In this document: positions 36,615 to 46,228 of the stretch, piece after piece
How positions within the stretch are numbered: position 1 is the stretch's first letter
Layout of the letters: each line of letters opens with the position of its first letter
Source: Methanothrix sp.
GTDB lineage: Archaea; Halobacteriota; Methanosarcinia; Methanotrichales; Methanotrichaceae
Reading direction: 5' to 3'
Assembly (NCBI GenBank): GCA_026394555.1
Contig: JAPKXZ010000075.1
Location: forward strand, 1 to 64,000
DNA: 64,000 nt
Made by a program: the position numbers and the translations under genes
The notes under the pieces: generated by a model
What the model saw: only the letters and a program-made list of their open reading frames with translations
What the model was told of the DNA's origin: nothing
Databases searched by the model: none

Positions 36615-37777
36615 TACCTCGTAAATATGTGGACCAGGGCCGTTCCACCCGAGCCGCCCACATTGTGAGCCAGGCCCACCTCGGCCTCATCCACCTGGCG
36701 CTTGCCTGCCTTTCCGCGCAGTTGCAGGACGATCTCGTAGGCCTGCTTTATTCCTGTGGCGCCCACGGGATGGCCGCAGGCCTTCAGCCCTCCGGAGGTG
36801 TTGATGGGTAGGCTGCTGCCCAAGGCCGTCATACCATCCTCTGTGGCCTTGCCGCCCTGGCCCTTCTCCACAAATCCCAGGTCCTCTATGGCCAGGATCT
36901 CCCCTATGGTAAAGCAGTCATGCACCTCGGCCACGTCAACATGGCGCGGCTCGATCCCGGCCTGGGTGAAGGCAGAGCGCCCGGCATGAACAGTGGCGTC
37001 CAATGTGGTCAGATCGCGACGATCATGCAGTGCGAGCGTGTCGCTCGCCTGGGCACTGCCCACGATCTTTATGGGCTCTTCGGAAAACCTTCTCGCCATT
37101 TCCGTAGGGGCAAGCACCAATGCCGCCGCTCCATCGGAGATGGGAGAGCAGTCCAGGACATGCAGAGGGTCCGCCACCATGGGCGACTTAAACACATCAT
37201 CAGTCGTTATCTCCATGTGATACTGGGCTATGGGATTCATGCAGGCATGGTGGTGATTTTTCACCGCCACCTGGGCCATCTGCTCCTTCGTTGTGCCATA
37301 ACGGCGCATGTGCAGCTTGGCCATCATGGCATAGAGTGCAGGGAAGGTAGCGCCAAAGAAGCACTCCCATTCCCTATCCGCTGCCGAGGCCAGTGCGTCG
37401 GCAGCAGTGCCGGTGGAGACATCGGTCATCTTCTCCACGCCCGCCGCGATGACAATATCGCTATAGCCGCTGGCCACCGCCAGCACCGCCTGGCGCAGCG
37501 CCAGGCCCCCGGAGGCACAGGCCGCTTCCACGCGCGTGGAGGGAATGTGCAGGCGGGAGAGGCCGGCGCAGTCGGCGATGAGCGCCCCGATGTGCTCCTG
37601 CTCGATGAACCGGCCGGCGCTCATGTTGCCCACGTAAAGAGCGTCGATCTGTTCGCCGGTGATCTCGGCATCCCCAATGGCCATCACACCGGCCTCAGCG
37701 ATCATGTCGCGCAAAGAGACATCCCATCGCTCTCCGAACTTGGTGCAGCCTACACCAATTATGGATACGGATCTCAT
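36614..37777 (-). CDS. Acetoacetyl-CoA thiolase
   Basis: This 387-residue thiolase condenses two acetyl-CoA for the mevalonate pathway that builds archaeal lipids. The nucleophile is Cys87 in [25 protein letters not shown] and the C-terminal [11 protein letters not shown] supply the His and second Cys. It overlaps HMG-CoA synthase by 4 bp upstream and touches DUF35 downstream, a coupled three-gene operon. Confidence 0.93.
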   Translation of the reverse strand: MRSVSIIGVGCTKFGERWDVSLRDMIAEAGVMAIGDAEITGEQIDALYVGNMSAGRFIEQEHIGALIADCAGLSRLHIPSTRVEAACASGGLALRQAVLAVASGYSDIVIAAGVEKMTDVSTGTAADALASAADREWECFFGATFPALYAMMAKLHMRRYGTTKEQMAQVAVKNHHHACMNPIAQYHMEITTDDVFKSPMVADPLHVLDCSPISDGAAALVLAPTEMARRFSEEPIKIVGSAQASDTLALHDRRDLTTLDATVHAGRSAFTQAGIEPRHVDVAEVHDCFTIGEILAIEDLGFVEKGQGGKATEDGMTALGSSLPINTSGGLKACGHPVGATGIKQAYEIVLQLRGKAGKRQVDEAEVGLAHNVGGSGGTALVHIFTR

Positions 37778-38811
37778 ATTCTCAGCTTGCCCTTATGCTT
37801 GGCATACATGGCATAATCAAGATACTCGGCTTCGCCTATATAGTCGCGAACACTAGGTGCGCCACAGCGGATATCATCAATTTTATCTTTCACTCTTATG
37901 CTGAAGGCATCGCTTCCCGCGCCCGAGCCGAAGCTGGTCACAAAGATGCGCTCACCGGGCTTTGCGATGTCTAAGGTGGCGGCAAGACCAATGAGGCAGG
38001 ATGCCGAGTACGTGTTACCGATCAATGGCACAATCAATCCCGGCTCGATCTGCTTTTTGGAAAAGCCCAGCATCTTGGCCACGCGCACAGGAAACTTGCC
38101 ATTGGGCTGGTGAAATACGGCATAATCATAATCATTAGGTGCTGTCCCCATGCGTTCCAGAAGGCCGCGCGCAGCACCAGTCACATGTTTGAAGTAGGCC
38201 GGCTCGCCCGTGAATCTTCCCCCGTGCTCCGGATAGGCCATGCCCTCCCGCCTCCAGAAATCAGGGGTATCGGTTGTGAAAGAATAAGTGCCCTCTATCT
38301 CGGCGGCCACGTCTTGGCTGCCTATCAGATACGCCGCTCCACCGGCTGCGGCTGTATATTCCAGCATATCTCCCGGAGCGCCCTGGCTCACGTCCGCGCC
38401 TATGGCCAGGCCCAGATCAATTAGATTGGAGCTGACGAGTCCCAGGCACGCCTGGAGGGCAGCGGTGCCCGCTTTACAGGCAAACTCGAAGTCCGCAGCC
38501 GTAAAAGAGGATGAGGTGCATACGGCCTGACCAACTATGGTGGCGGTGGGCTTCACGGCATAAGGATGGCTCTCCGAGCCGGCATAAATGGCACCTATCC
38601 TTTTCGGATCAATCCGTGCGCGCTGCAAGGCATTTCTTGCCGCTTCCACGGCGAATGTCACCGTATCCTCATCCAGATCGGGCACGGATTTCTCGAAGAC
38701 CTGTAGCCCCTCTGTGATCTCTTCTCCGTCCCCCCAAACCCGAGCAATCTCGTCCAATCTTATGCGAAATCGCGGGATATAGACCCCATAACTTACAATA
38801 CCAGAGACCAA
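37774..38811 (-). CDS. Hydroxymethylglutaryl-CoA synthase
   Basis: This 345-residue enzyme makes HMG-CoA from acetoacetyl-CoA and acetyl-CoA. The catalytic Cys112 lies in [13 protein letters not shown], the catalytic His in [12 protein letters not shown] and the Glu region in [14 protein letters not shown]. It is the archaeal short type. The gene is coupled with thiolase by a 4-bp overlap and follows the regulator gene by 6 bp. Confidence 0.94.
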   Translation of the reverse strand: MVSGIVSYGVYIPRFRIRLDEIARVWGDGEEITEGLQVFEKSVPDLDEDTVTFAVEAARNALQRARIDPKRIGAIYAGSESHPYAVKPTATIVGQAVCTSSSFTAADFEFACKAGTAALQACLGLVSSNLIDLGLAIGADVSQGAPGDMLEYTAAAGGAAYLIGSQDVAAEIEGTYSFTTDTPDFWRREGMAYPEHGGRFTGEPAYFKHVTGAARGLLERMGTAPNDYDYAVFHQPNGKFPVRVAKMLGFSKKQIEPGLIVPLIGNTYSASCLIGLAATLDIAKPGERIFVTSFGSGAGSDAFSIRVKDKIDDIRCGAPSVRDYIGEAEYLDYAMYAKHKGKLRI

Positions 38812-38817
38812 GAGATT

Positions 38818-39537
38818 TCACCCTTTGCTCAGAGCACTAGAGATATCGTCAACGGAAAAATGTGTCGTTAAAAGAGGAATATTCTCAATCTGTGCGATTC
38901 TAATGGCAATGGGACTCACATCGGACGGCATTATCCCCTGCAAGATTACCGCGCCGGGCTTGAGGTTGCTGACCCGCACCGCCACCATGGGCGATTTTCC
39001 CGAGTGAACGCCCGTGAATATCAGGGCGCGAGCCGTGCTGCGTCCGTAGATCTTCTGGAACTGGTCGGGAAGCATCTCAATGATGGCCTTCATGCTATCT
39101 ATTACCGTATAGCCCCAGATGGTGATATCCGTGCGGCCGAAGATGACCTCGGCATTCAGTTTTTCGACAATGGTCGCGAGGTGGATGGGATCCTGATACT
39201 CGCAGACACTGCAGATGGAGTCCAGGCCTAAAATGTCGCCCCACATGTTCTCGTAGGCGCGCAGAACATTGCAGCCGCGGCTCTCATCGATGCGTAGGAG
39301 CGCATCAATGATCTTGCTCACGATCATTATGCCGGGGGACTTTCGCCTGCCGCTCTCATAATCGGAGATCACGGACGGAGACATGCCCATATGATTGGAC
39401 AGGTCGGTCTGGGTTATGGCGAAGTTTCTGCGCCATTTCCTCAGGGTGTCCCCAGGACTAGTGGAAAGGGTGATCTCTCCTGCTATCTTCTCGGCCAGTA
39501 ATCCTCGTGCGTTGGAGATCTCCCCACCGGAATTCAT
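38818..39537 (-). CDS. HTH transcriptional regulator of the mevalonate module
   Basis: This 239-residue protein has an XRE-type helix-turn-helix (about 36-85: FAITQTDLSNHMGMSPSVIS, then DYESGRRKSPG) and a C-terminal domain with conserved TDITIWGYTVIDSM and VHSGKSPMVAVRVSNLKPG that may bind a ligand. A CSVC pair around residue 113 could bind metal. It is the first gene before HMG-CoA synthase, at 6 bp spacing, so it probably regulates its own operon in response to an isoprenoid or acyl-CoA signal; the signal is inference. Confidence 0.8.
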   Translation of the reverse strand: MNSGGEISNARGLLAEKIAGEITLSTSPGDTLRKWRRNFAITQTDLSNHMGMSPSVISDYESGRRKSPGIMIVSKIIDALLRIDESRGCNVLRAYENMWGDILGLDSICSVCEYQDPIHLATIVEKLNAEVIFGRTDITIWGYTVIDSMKAIIEMLPDQFQKIYGRSTARALIFTGVHSGKSPMVAVRVSNLKPGAVILQGIMPSDVSPIAIRIAQIENIPLLTTHFSVDDISSALSKG

Positions 39538-39620
39538 AAATCAACAACTGGTTAAACTAGGATATAAATCTAGCGAAAATAATTCGGCATTCAACGTAAT
39601 AAAAAAGATTAGAAAAGAAG

Positions 39621-39718
39621 TGCGTCGACCGGGATTCGAACCCGGGTTGTAGGCTTGCTTCGCAGAGAATCAAAATCTGCCTGGAAGGCCCAAGTCATAA
39701 CCACTAGACCATCGACGC
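39621..39718 (-). tRNA. tRNA-Gly (TCC) with a 26-nt intron
   Basis: Acceptor GCGTCGA/TCGACGC with discriminator A; T-arm CCGGG-TTCGAAT-CCCGG. The anticodon stem TGGGC/GCCTA encloses a canonical bulge-helix-bulge: helix CTTC/GAAG, bulges CAG and CAA, and an inner five-pair hairpin GCAGA/TCTGC. Removing 39656-39681 leaves loop CTTCCAA, anticodon TCC. Confidence 0.92.
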
Positions 39719-39829
39719 CCGCTCCTTAGCTGGCAGAGGTTGAACTTAACTGTTTCGATCCAAAATCCAAAAGTGCGTCAGATACTTTGATATAAGGGAG
39801 AGAACGCGAAAACGATTCAGGAAATACGA

Positions 39830-40366
39830 ATGAATGCCCTGATCATTGCCTTCTGGCTGATGCTGCCTGCATACATACCCAATAACTGTGCCGCACTCTT
39901 CGGCGGAGGCATGCCTCTGGATGGGGGCCGCATCTTCTCGGACGGCCAGCGCACTCTTGGCGACGGCAAGACCTTTCGAGGAACCTTCGCGGGAACCGTC
40001 TGCGGCGTTCTAGTTGGGCTCCTGCAAAACCTGGTCGCACCTTATGTCGGCCTGCCCTCTTTCGGCAGCGGCATTGAGCAATTATTCATTCTCCTGGCCC
40101 TCTCCCTGGGAGCGATGCTGGGAGATATCGTGGCGGCATTCTTCAAGCGCCGCATGGGCTTGCAGCGCGGTGCGCCCCTTTTCATAATAGATCAGCTTGA
40201 TTTTGTCATTGGAGCCTGGCTTCTCACATTGATCAGCGCACCGGACTGGTTTATGCAGCACTTTACCATTACTATAATATTAATAGTATTATTAATAACC
40301 CCTATACTGCACCGAGTTACAAATATCATCGGCTACCGGATGGGTGCGAAGAGGGAACCCTGGTAA
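39830..40366 (+). CDS. carS: CDP-archaeol synthase
   Basis: This 178-residue integral membrane enzyme moves CMP from CTP to unsaturated archaetidic acid, giving CDP-archaeol for polar head groups. The signature LDGGRIFSDGQRTLGDGKTF near residue 30 is characteristic, and four hydrophobic segments follow. It stands alone between tRNA-Gly and the mtr operon. Confidence 0.9.
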   Translation: MNALIIAFWLMLPAYIPNNCAALFGGGMPLDGGRIFSDGQRTLGDGKTFRGTFAGTVCGVLVGLLQNLVAPYVGLPSFGSGIEQLFILLALSLGAMLGDIVAAFFKRRMGLQRGAPLFIIDQLDFVIGAWLLTLISAPDWFMQHFTITIILIVLLITPILHRVTNIIGYRMGAKREPW

Positions 40367-40424
40367 GCTCAATTTGTTTCACCTGCATTAGATAGCGATG
40401 AGCAAGATATTTTCCCTGTCCGCT

Positions 40425-40528
40425 ATCGCGAAAGGTTTATAAGTTTAGGTAATTGATACCGAGAGCGTCATAGCCAATTTTATCCTGAAACAGCATGAAA
40501 TTGGTGAAATGAAAAGGAGGAGGAATAC
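40425..40528 (+). promoter_or_regulatory. Promoter and leader of the mtr operon
   Basis: GCGAAAGGTTTATAAG (about 40428-40443) gives a purine-rich BRE followed by a strong TTTATAA TATA box. Transcription should start near 40465, leaving a leader of roughly 60 bases that ends in an unusually strong AAAAGGAGGAGGA ribosome-binding site before mtrE. This fits very high expression. Confidence 0.7.
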
Positions 40529-41434
40529 ATGGACGCATTTGGCATGGGGATCTGTGCTGCGGCTGGTGCTCTTGCGTTTGTTGCGGGTGCTTCTGAGGAT
40601 ATCGACTCGGATATTGGTTCTCAAAGCAATCCCAACTCACAAGTTCAGTTGGCTGCTCAGGTAGGAAATCCCCACCGGATTTATAATAAGGCCATTGCAG
40701 GCGAGCCACCATCGAATGCTTTGTGGTGTGCGGTTGCATGTCTCATGGCTTATGTGCTCATCGAAGGCTATCATATGCCTTTGCTCTTTGCAGCAGTTGC
40801 TGGTGCTTCATTAGCCGCTCTATTCGACGGCGTTATGTCTATTAGCGCTTACCTAGGACGGTCTGCCAGCCAGGCCAGGTTCAATCAGTGGATTTACCTG
40901 GATATCATCAGGTACACTACGCCATCCATCATGGCGCATGTGTGGATAACGTCGTTTTGCATAACCCTGATTGCAATTATTCAGGTCTACGTGCTCACGC
41001 CTCATCATCCTTTCCCGATTCCCGTTATCGGCCTCATTTGGGGCATAACTGTGGGAGCTATCGGGTCGTCAGTGGGCGATATCCACTACGGTGGCGAGCG
41101 TGAATTCCAGTGGAGGCTATTCGGACAGGGCCTCAACACTATGCTCTCCGGACAGATCGTCAGGAAAGCTGAAGCTGGCCTAAGAAATTCTATTGATAAC
41201 GCATGGTTCTGCGCCAAGTTCGGCGGTCCGTGCACGGGTCTTGGCTTCGGCCTAACAGTGTTCCTGGACAACTGGAGAACAACGGTATTTGACCCCGTTA
41301 CTCAGGCAACTTATGCCATCGCGATGGGATGTTTCTTTGTACTTGCTATGAACTTATATAATCTCTATATGGAAATCTCCGCGAGGAAGAAGTACGGGCC
41401 ATATCCAGGCTATAAGGGGGACATTGCAGCATGA
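40529..41434 (+). CDS. mtrE: Tetrahydromethanopterin S-methyltransferase subunit E
   Basis: This 301-residue integral membrane subunit of the Mtr complex couples methyl transfer between tetrahydro(sarcina)pterin and coenzyme M to sodium translocation. About six hydrophobic segments are visible, with the conserved N-terminal SDIGSQSNPNSQVQLAAQVG. It is the first gene of mtrEDCBAFGH, and its stop overlaps the mtrD start by four bases. Confidence 0.96.
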   Translation: MDAFGMGICAAAGALAFVAGASEDIDSDIGSQSNPNSQVQLAAQVGNPHRIYNKAIAGEPPSNALWCAVACLMAYVLIEGYHMPLLFAAVAGASLAALFDGVMSISAYLGRSASQARFNQWIYLDIIRYTTPSIMAHVWITSFCITLIAIIQVYVLTPHHPFPIPVIGLIWGITVGAIGSSVGDIHYGGEREFQWRLFGQGLNTMLSGQIVRKAEAGLRNSIDNAWFCAKFGGPCTGLGFGLTVFLDNWRTTVFDPVTQATYAIAMGCFFVLAMNLYNLYMEISARKKYGPYPGYKGDIAA

Positions 41435-42132
41435 GCCTTGTCTTTGATACTAATATGCTCATTTATATGCTGGAGATCGTAGTTGGCGGTCTTCTGGTGA
41501 GCGTAGGCGTACATTTTGTGCCTGTGGGCGGCGCTCCGGCAGCTATGGCGCAGGCTACAGGTATCGGTACAGGTACGGTTACCCTGGCAGCAGGCTCGGG
41601 TCTGACCGGTCTATTATCCGCCGGTTTGATGATGTCGGTCACAGATAACATCTGGCCGATTCTGGCTACCGGCGCTGTGGGCTCCATGATCATGATGGAT
41701 GCCACAATGCTGACTGGTGACTTCATCTACTCTTATGCCGTTGGCTGTCCTTATGCCTCGGCCAAGGTCAACTATGACCCCATAACCATGTTTCCCCAGC
41801 CGCCTTATGTGGCTCCGGGAACGGTAGGTCAGGGCATTCCCACGGTATGCTTCGTGAGCGGCACCATTGGCGCTCTCTTAGGAGGCGTCGGTGGAGCTAT
41901 GATCTACTATCCATGTCTGCAAATCGGGGGCAATCCAGCGCAAGCAGCTATCTTCGCCATAGGCATATTCTTCGTGCAAGCTGTAATTCCCTCCTGGAAC
42001 ATTCAGGGAACTATCGAAGGATTCCACGACCCCAAGTTCAAGAAGTGGCCCCTGGCATTCAAGGCAAGCTTGGTTGCAGGAATACTCTTGGCAATTATGA
42101 CGGTGCTTATCCAGCCCTTGGGAGTTGCTTAA
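41431..42132 (+). CDS. mtrD: Tetrahydromethanopterin S-methyltransferase subunit D
   Basis: This 233-residue multi-spanning membrane subunit of Mtr has Gly/Ala-rich helices (ATGIGTGTVTLAAGSGLTGL) and the conserved GCPYASAKVNYDPITMFPQP loop. With MtrC and MtrE it forms the membrane core thought to carry sodium. The start codon overlaps mtrE. Confidence 0.96.
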   Translation: MSLVFDTNMLIYMLEIVVGGLLVSVGVHFVPVGGAPAAMAQATGIGTGTVTLAAGSGLTGLLSAGLMMSVTDNIWPILATGAVGSMIMMDATMLTGDFIYSYAVGCPYASAKVNYDPITMFPQPPYVAPGTVGQGIPTVCFVSGTIGALLGGVGGAMIYYPCLQIGGNPAQAAIFAIGIFFVQAVIPSWNIQGTIEGFHDPKFKKWPLAFKASLVAGILLAIMTVLIQPLGVA

Positions 42133-42133
42133 G

Positions 42134-42946
42134 ATGGATCAACTAAAAGGATTCAAATTAGAACCCAAGCAATTGAGGATGTACGGCATAATCGGGTCAG
42201 TAGTCGGAATATATCTGACTGTGGGCCTTAACGCTATGACAGGAACGAAGGTATTCTCCTTCATAGGATGCATTGCAGCCTTATTTGCAGTGCTGTGGGG
42301 AGCAAACTCCATCCGCAGAATCTGCTCCTACGGTCTGGGTACGGGAGTACCCGCCATGGGAATGTTGTGCACGGGAATGGCATGTGTGGCTGCCGTGTTC
42401 GGCCTGAACATCGCAGGGCGATTCGGATTTGAGATAGCGGGCCCTATTATCACTCTGGTTTATGCCATGGTCTTCGGGTACGTCGTTGGCACTCTCTGTA
42501 ATAAGGTAATGAAATTCAACATCCCCATCATGGAAGAAGGACTGATGGACGGCTCCGGCGCATGCACCATGGCAGTACTTGCCTGGAGCGTTAGCCTATC
42601 CGGATCTCTATCGTACAACGAGATCATAGCCACCGTTTACAACACCGGCTTTTTGGCAGTAATCTTCATCCTGGGAGGCATGGCCTTATTCCATCCGTTC
42701 AACGCCAACCTGGGACCTGATGAGAAGCAGGACAGGACGCTCATCGATGGTATGATGGTCGGCGGACTGGCCATGTTTGGACTTGGCATATGCTCCATAG
42801 TGACGATCGGATTTGCTCCGGCAATGCTGACGATAGTAGTGGGCTTTGCACTCTGGTACTACTTCTTTGTCTGGTACTTCAGACTGGCAAAGAGAGATGC
42901 TGCCGCAGTGGTAGGAACCGGGCTTCTGCCCCCGAGCGCGCTATAA
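42134..42946 (+). CDS. mtrC: Tetrahydromethanopterin S-methyltransferase subunit C
   Basis: This is a 270-residue membrane subunit of Mtr. The ATG at 42134 lies one base past the mtrD stop. Conserved GTGVPAMGMLCTGMA and the MDGSGACTMAVLAWS loop are visible among about seven hydrophobic segments. It forms the translocation core with MtrD and MtrE. Confidence 0.96.
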   Translation: MDQLKGFKLEPKQLRMYGIIGSVVGIYLTVGLNAMTGTKVFSFIGCIAALFAVLWGANSIRRICSYGLGTGVPAMGMLCTGMACVAAVFGLNIAGRFGFEIAGPIITLVYAMVFGYVVGTLCNKVMKFNIPIMEEGLMDGSGACTMAVLAWSVSLSGSLSYNEIIATVYNTGFLAVIFILGGMALFHPFNANLGPDEKQDRTLIDGMMVGGLAMFGLGICSIVTIGFAPAMLTIVVGFALWYYFFVWYFRLAKRDAAAVVGTGLLPPSAL

Positions 42947-42959
42947 GGAGGAGGAGAAA

Positions 42960-43319
42960 ATGGGAGTTGTTAGAGTATCACCCGAATTGGGTCTGCTATT
43001 TGACCCAATCAAGGGAACAGTCTCACAGGAGAGGGAGGACGTCGTTCAGTACGCGCTCGATCCGCTCTATCCTAAGATTGAGAGGCTGGACAGGATAGCG
43101 CAGGATATGATGAACCAACTGGGGCCGGACAGCGAACTCATGGAGTCCTATGCCAACAGAGGCAAAGCCTCTTACATCGGCGGCCTCTACACCAACATCT
43201 GGGCAGGCTTAATCATCGGCCTGGTAGTGGCGTTTGTCATCCTGATCAGCTCGCTGTTCGCCACGCCGGAAGGAATCGCGATTGTAAGAGCCGCAGTAAC
43301 GCATACGGGAGGCATGTAA
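42960..43319 (+). CDS. mtrB: Tetrahydromethanopterin S-methyltransferase subunit B
   Basis: This 119-residue subunit has an N-terminal soluble part (VRVSPELGLLFDPIKGTVSQ) and a single C-terminal membrane helix (about 79-100). It is preceded by a strong AAGGAGGAGGA site. It probably packs with MtrA, F and G in the stalk/anchor part of Mtr. Confidence 0.95.
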   Translation: MGVVRVSPELGLLFDPIKGTVSQEREDVVQYALDPLYPKIERLDRIAQDMMNQLGPDSELMESYANRGKASYIGGLYTNIWAGLIIGLVVAFVILISSLFATPEGIAIVRAAVTHTGGM

Positions 43320-43321
43320 GA

Positions 43322-44059
43322 ATGGTACTTAAAAAGAAGCCTACCGATCCTTGGCCGCTGATCACAGGCGAGTATGAAGTTGGAAATCCGGAAAGCCCGG
43401 TGGCCGTCTGTACCTGCGGATCGCATCTCAAGGCCTCTGAGCTGTTCGCTGCCGGTGCCGGTCTGGTTGGACCCTGCAAGACGGAGAACATCGGAATAGA
43501 GAAGATGACCGCCAATCTGGTCTCCAATCCCAACATCAGATACCTGATCATTACGGGAATGGAGGTCAAGGGGCATATCACCGGTCAGGCTGTAGAAGCC
43601 TTTCTCAAAGACGGCATAGATAAGGAGGGAAAGATTGTCGGGGCCACGGGCGCTATTCCCTTCATCCAGAACCTGAACGAGGAGTCCATAGAGCGGATCA
43701 AGACGCAGGTCCAGCCTATCATGATGATAGACACCGAGGACATGGGCGCTATCAAGGCCAAGATCCAGGAGCTGGTCTCCAAGGACCCCGGGGCCTTAGA
43801 CGTCGAGCCCATGAGAATCGAGATCAGTAGGGGTGGAGAAGAAGAGGAAGATCACGGACCCAGGCCGCTGGCAGCCGAGGTAGTCGAGATCAGAGACAGG
43901 ATCAGAATGGAGCAATTCGCAGTGACTGTCGACGGTCTCCTCAATAAGCTGCAAGCGGGCATTTATGCAGGAAAGATGGAGGGCCTCGCCCTAGGCATGA
44001 CCATCGTCCTGATCCTCTTCGGCTTAATCCTGAGGATCGCACCCAAAGGAGGGATCTAG
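43322..44059 (+). CDS. mtrA: Tetrahydromethanopterin S-methyltransferase subunit A
   Basis: This 245-residue corrinoid subunit carries the methyl group on cobalt. The N-terminal domain (DPWPLITGEYEVGNPESPVA; GPCKTENIGIEKMTANLVSN) holds the cobamide and its axial histidine region. A C-terminal hydrophobic helix (about 218-238) anchors it. It starts 2 bp after mtrB. Confidence 0.96.
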   Translation: MVLKKKPTDPWPLITGEYEVGNPESPVAVCTCGSHLKASELFAAGAGLVGPCKTENIGIEKMTANLVSNPNIRYLIITGMEVKGHITGQAVEAFLKDGIDKEGKIVGATGAIPFIQNLNEESIERIKTQVQPIMMIDTEDMGAIKAKIQELVSKDPGALDVEPMRIEISRGGEEEEDHGPRPLAAEVVEIRDRIRMEQFAVTVDGLLNKLQAGIYAGKMEGLALGMTIVLILFGLILRIAPKGGI

Positions 44060-44061
44060 AA

Positions 44062-44298
44062 ATGGCAGAGGAGAAAGAGGTTGTCTACGGCCAGGGATAT
44101 CCCACGGTTGTCATGACCCAAGAAGGGTACTTCGATGACATTGTAGAGGACATCAAGTATAAGGGCCAGCTCCTGGCCAGAGAGACGAAAATGAGTTCAG
44201 GAGTTCTTTCCACCGTTTCGATGGGATTCTTCACCGGTTTCATCATCGCTCTCTTGATGATGATCGGGCCGTTCTTCATACTTCAGGGGGGGCTGTGA
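44062..44298 (+). CDS. mtrF: Tetrahydromethanopterin S-methyltransferase subunit F
   Basis: This 78-residue small subunit is related to the C-terminal part of MtrA. It has a polar N-terminus (IVEDIKYKGQLLARETKMSS) and one C-terminal membrane helix. It starts 2 bp after mtrA. Confidence 0.94.
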   Translation: MAEEKEVVYGQGYPTVVMTQEGYFDDIVEDIKYKGQLLARETKMSSGVLSTVSMGFFTGFIIALLMMIGPFFILQGGL

Positions 44299-44301
44299 GC
44301 C

Positions 44302-44547
44302 ATGGCTGAAGAAGGAAGAAAGGCAGTACCCGTCGCGGTTGTCGATCAGGAACAGTTCAACCAGCTTATGGCCAGGTTGGATAAGATCGATGAGAAGATC
44401 GAGTTCTACTCAGGCGAGAAGTTTCTGCGGGCAGGCAAGTCTATCGGCAGGGATCTAGGTACCGCCTATGGTGTTTGCGCAGGATTGATCATTATACTGG
44501 CATATGTGCTGTTCGTATATGCCGGCAACTGGACAAGGGTGATTTAA
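44302..44547 (+). CDS. mtrG: Tetrahydromethanopterin S-methyltransferase subunit G
   Basis: This 81-residue small subunit has a predicted coiled segment (QEQFNQLMARLDKIDEKIEF), a polar stretch (RAGKSIGRDLG) and one C-terminal membrane helix. It anchors the soluble MtrH or MtrA part to the membrane. It directly abuts mtrH. Confidence 0.94.
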   Translation: MAEEGRKAVPVAVVDQEQFNQLMARLDKIDEKIEFYSGEKFLRAGKSIGRDLGTAYGVCAGLIIILAYVLFVYAGNWTRVI

Positions 44548-45483
44548 GTGTTTAAGTTTGATAGGAAGCAAGAGGTCTTCGAGTTCGGCAAGTTCAAGGT
44601 TGGGGGCCAGCCTGGAGAGTACCCCACATGCTGCATAGGCACCATGTTCTATGCCAGGCACAAGATCGTATCCGATCCGGAGCACGGAGTCTTTGACGTG
44701 GCAGCCGCGGAGAGGCTCTGGAATAAACAGGTTGAGATGAGCGACATCACCGGCAACTCCTGCATGAACCAGATTGTTGCAGAGAGTGATGAGGCCATGA
44801 AGAAGGAGATCGACTGGTTTGTGGGCGTATCCGATTACCCATTCCTCATCGATTCCTCGGCACCGTCGGTGCGCGCCTTCGGCGTCAAGTACGCCTCTGA
44901 GATCGGCGTAGCTAATAGGGCTGTGCATAACTCCATCAATGCCTCCATAACTCCCGAGGAGCTGCAGGCCGTCAAAGAAAGCGACCTTGATGCCGCGATC
45001 GTCCTGGCCTTCAATGCCATGGAGAAGGGAACCGTTGGCAAGATGAACATCCTGACCAAGGCAGCCGGTGGCGCCAAGAAGGGCATGCTGGATTACGCCA
45101 AAGAGTGCGGCATTACGAGACCCCTCATCGATGTGGCCGCGATGCCACTGGGTGCAGGCTCCGGCGCTACTTATCGCGCCGTTATTGCCGTCAAGGCCCA
45201 GCTGGGCCTGCCAGTCGGTGCAGGATTCCATAACGGGGCATCGGCCTGGGACTGGATGAAAAAGTGGAAGAAAGAGCACAAGGAGGCCTTCGCTCCTGTC
45301 GATATCGGCTCCAACCTGGTGGCCGGAATCCTAGGTGCTGACTACTACCTCTACGGACCGATAGAGAACGCTCCCATGGTCTTCCCCGCCGCTGCGATGG
45401 TGGATATCATGAAGGCTGAGTCCGCCGTGGAGCTGGGCCTGAAGGTCTTAGCTGAGGAACACCCCATCACGAAGACGCTTTAA
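44548..45483 (+). CDS. mtrH: Tetrahydromethanopterin S-methyltransferase subunit H
   Basis: This 311-residue soluble TIM-barrel subunit moves the methyl group from methyl-tetrahydro(sarcina)pterin to the corrinoid on MtrA. The N-terminal FKFDRKQEVFEFGKFKVGGQ and GNSCMNQIVAESDEAM are typical. It starts at GTG directly after the mtrG stop and ends the operon. Confidence 0.96.
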   Translation: MFKFDRKQEVFEFGKFKVGGQPGEYPTCCIGTMFYARHKIVSDPEHGVFDVAAAERLWNKQVEMSDITGNSCMNQIVAESDEAMKKEIDWFVGVSDYPFLIDSSAPSVRAFGVKYASEIGVANRAVHNSINASITPEELQAVKESDLDAAIVLAFNAMEKGTVGKMNILTKAAGGAKKGMLDYAKECGITRPLIDVAAMPLGAGSGATYRAVIAVKAQLGLPVGAGFHNGASAWDWMKKWKKEHKEAFAPVDIGSNLVAGILGADYYLYGPIENAPMVFPAAAMVDIMKAESAVELGLKVLAEEHPITKTL

Positions 45484-45515
45484 GCGCCTTCTTTTTTCCT
45501 CTTTTTGAGGTTTCC

Positions 45516-46175
45516 TTGCCTCGCGTTGTTGTGCAAACGGCGTTTGAAGATATCAAATTCATGTGCCAGAGGTGCGGCTCCTGTTGCCATCATAAAAGGC
45601 CAGCGGAGTTTGAGGACCTGGTTCCCATGGAGCAGCTAAAGGAGTTCTGGGAGAAGTCCAACCTCATCTACCTGACGAAAGAGGACATCAAACGCATAGG
45701 CCGCAAGACTGGGCTTGTCGCGAAGGATTTCGTGGACACGCTCTACGAGTACGACGGCAAATTCGTGCGGGCCAAAGAAGGAGGAAAGAAGGTGATCCTG
45801 GACATTCCGGTCATGAAGAGCAAGGAGGATACCACCTGCGTATTCTACGAGGATGGCTGCACCGTTTATCCGGTGCGACCGAGGGCCTGCAAGCTCTTCC
45901 CATTCCGGGTGGAGGAGAAGTCAACGCTTGACGGTGATCTCATCCTTAGCATTGGTTACAATCCCACATGTCCAGGGATCGGCAAAGGGAAAAGCGTTGC
46001 CAAAAAAGATCTGGAGAGGCTGGTAGTTGACCAGTTTCGGCAGAGGAGCGAGTCAATCGCCTCAGAAGTAGGCATCCTGGCGAGAGAGGGCAAGATCCAG
46101 AAGGATGCAGAGGTTTGCCGAACGCTTCCTGGCCGCAGATCTATTGCCTGGCAAAGTTTTTCTACTGAAGAGTAA
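45516..46175 (+). CDS. YkgJ-type cysteine-cluster protein
   Basis: This 219-residue protein is of the zinc/iron-chelating YkgJ family. The cysteine set is CQRCGSCCHHK near residue 17, then CVFYEDGCTVYPVRPRACKL and NPTCPG. It may bind an Fe-S cluster or zinc, and its role is unknown. It lies 32 bp after mtrH with a TTG start, so read-through from the mtr promoter is possible. Its stop codon lies inside the inverted repeat at 46173-46199. Confidence 0.8.
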   Translation: MPRVVVQTAFEDIKFMCQRCGSCCHHKRPAEFEDLVPMEQLKEFWEKSNLIYLTKEDIKRIGRKTGLVAKDFVDTLYEYDGKFVRAKEGGKKVILDIPVMKSKEDTTCVFYEDGCTVYPVRPRACKLFPFRVEEKSTLDGDLILSIGYNPTCPGIGKGKSVAKKDLERLVVDQFRQRSESIASEVGILAREGKIQKDAEVCRTLPGRRSIAWQSFSTEE

Positions 46176-46200
46176 TAACAGGGCAAAGGCATGGTTATTC
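46152..46200 (+). promoter_or_regulatory. Diverged promoter/palindrome unit before the 58-aa gene
   Basis: The arms TAATAAC (46173-46179) and GTTATT (46194-46199) flank AGGGCAAAGGCATG. The spacing, the GGCATGG before the right arm and an AAG-TTTTTCTAC TATA-like stretch upstream resemble the four TGTAAACC units at 48-51 kb, but the arm sequence differs. The small gene begins 29 bases later, as in the unit at 49587. This is a probable distant member, by eye. Confidence 0.4.
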
Positions 46201-46228
46201 CAGCGCCCTGCTAAAGGAGGTAAGATTT

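Noticed and set aside
36920-37816. Long plus-strand open frame (298 codons) opposite thiolase
   Set aside because: It is the shadow of the thiolase gene on the other strand, with composition (His/Arg/Gly-rich) typical of antisense frames.
44455-45279. Long minus-strand open frame opposite mtrH
   Set aside because: Shadow of mtrH and mtrG; no independent evidence.
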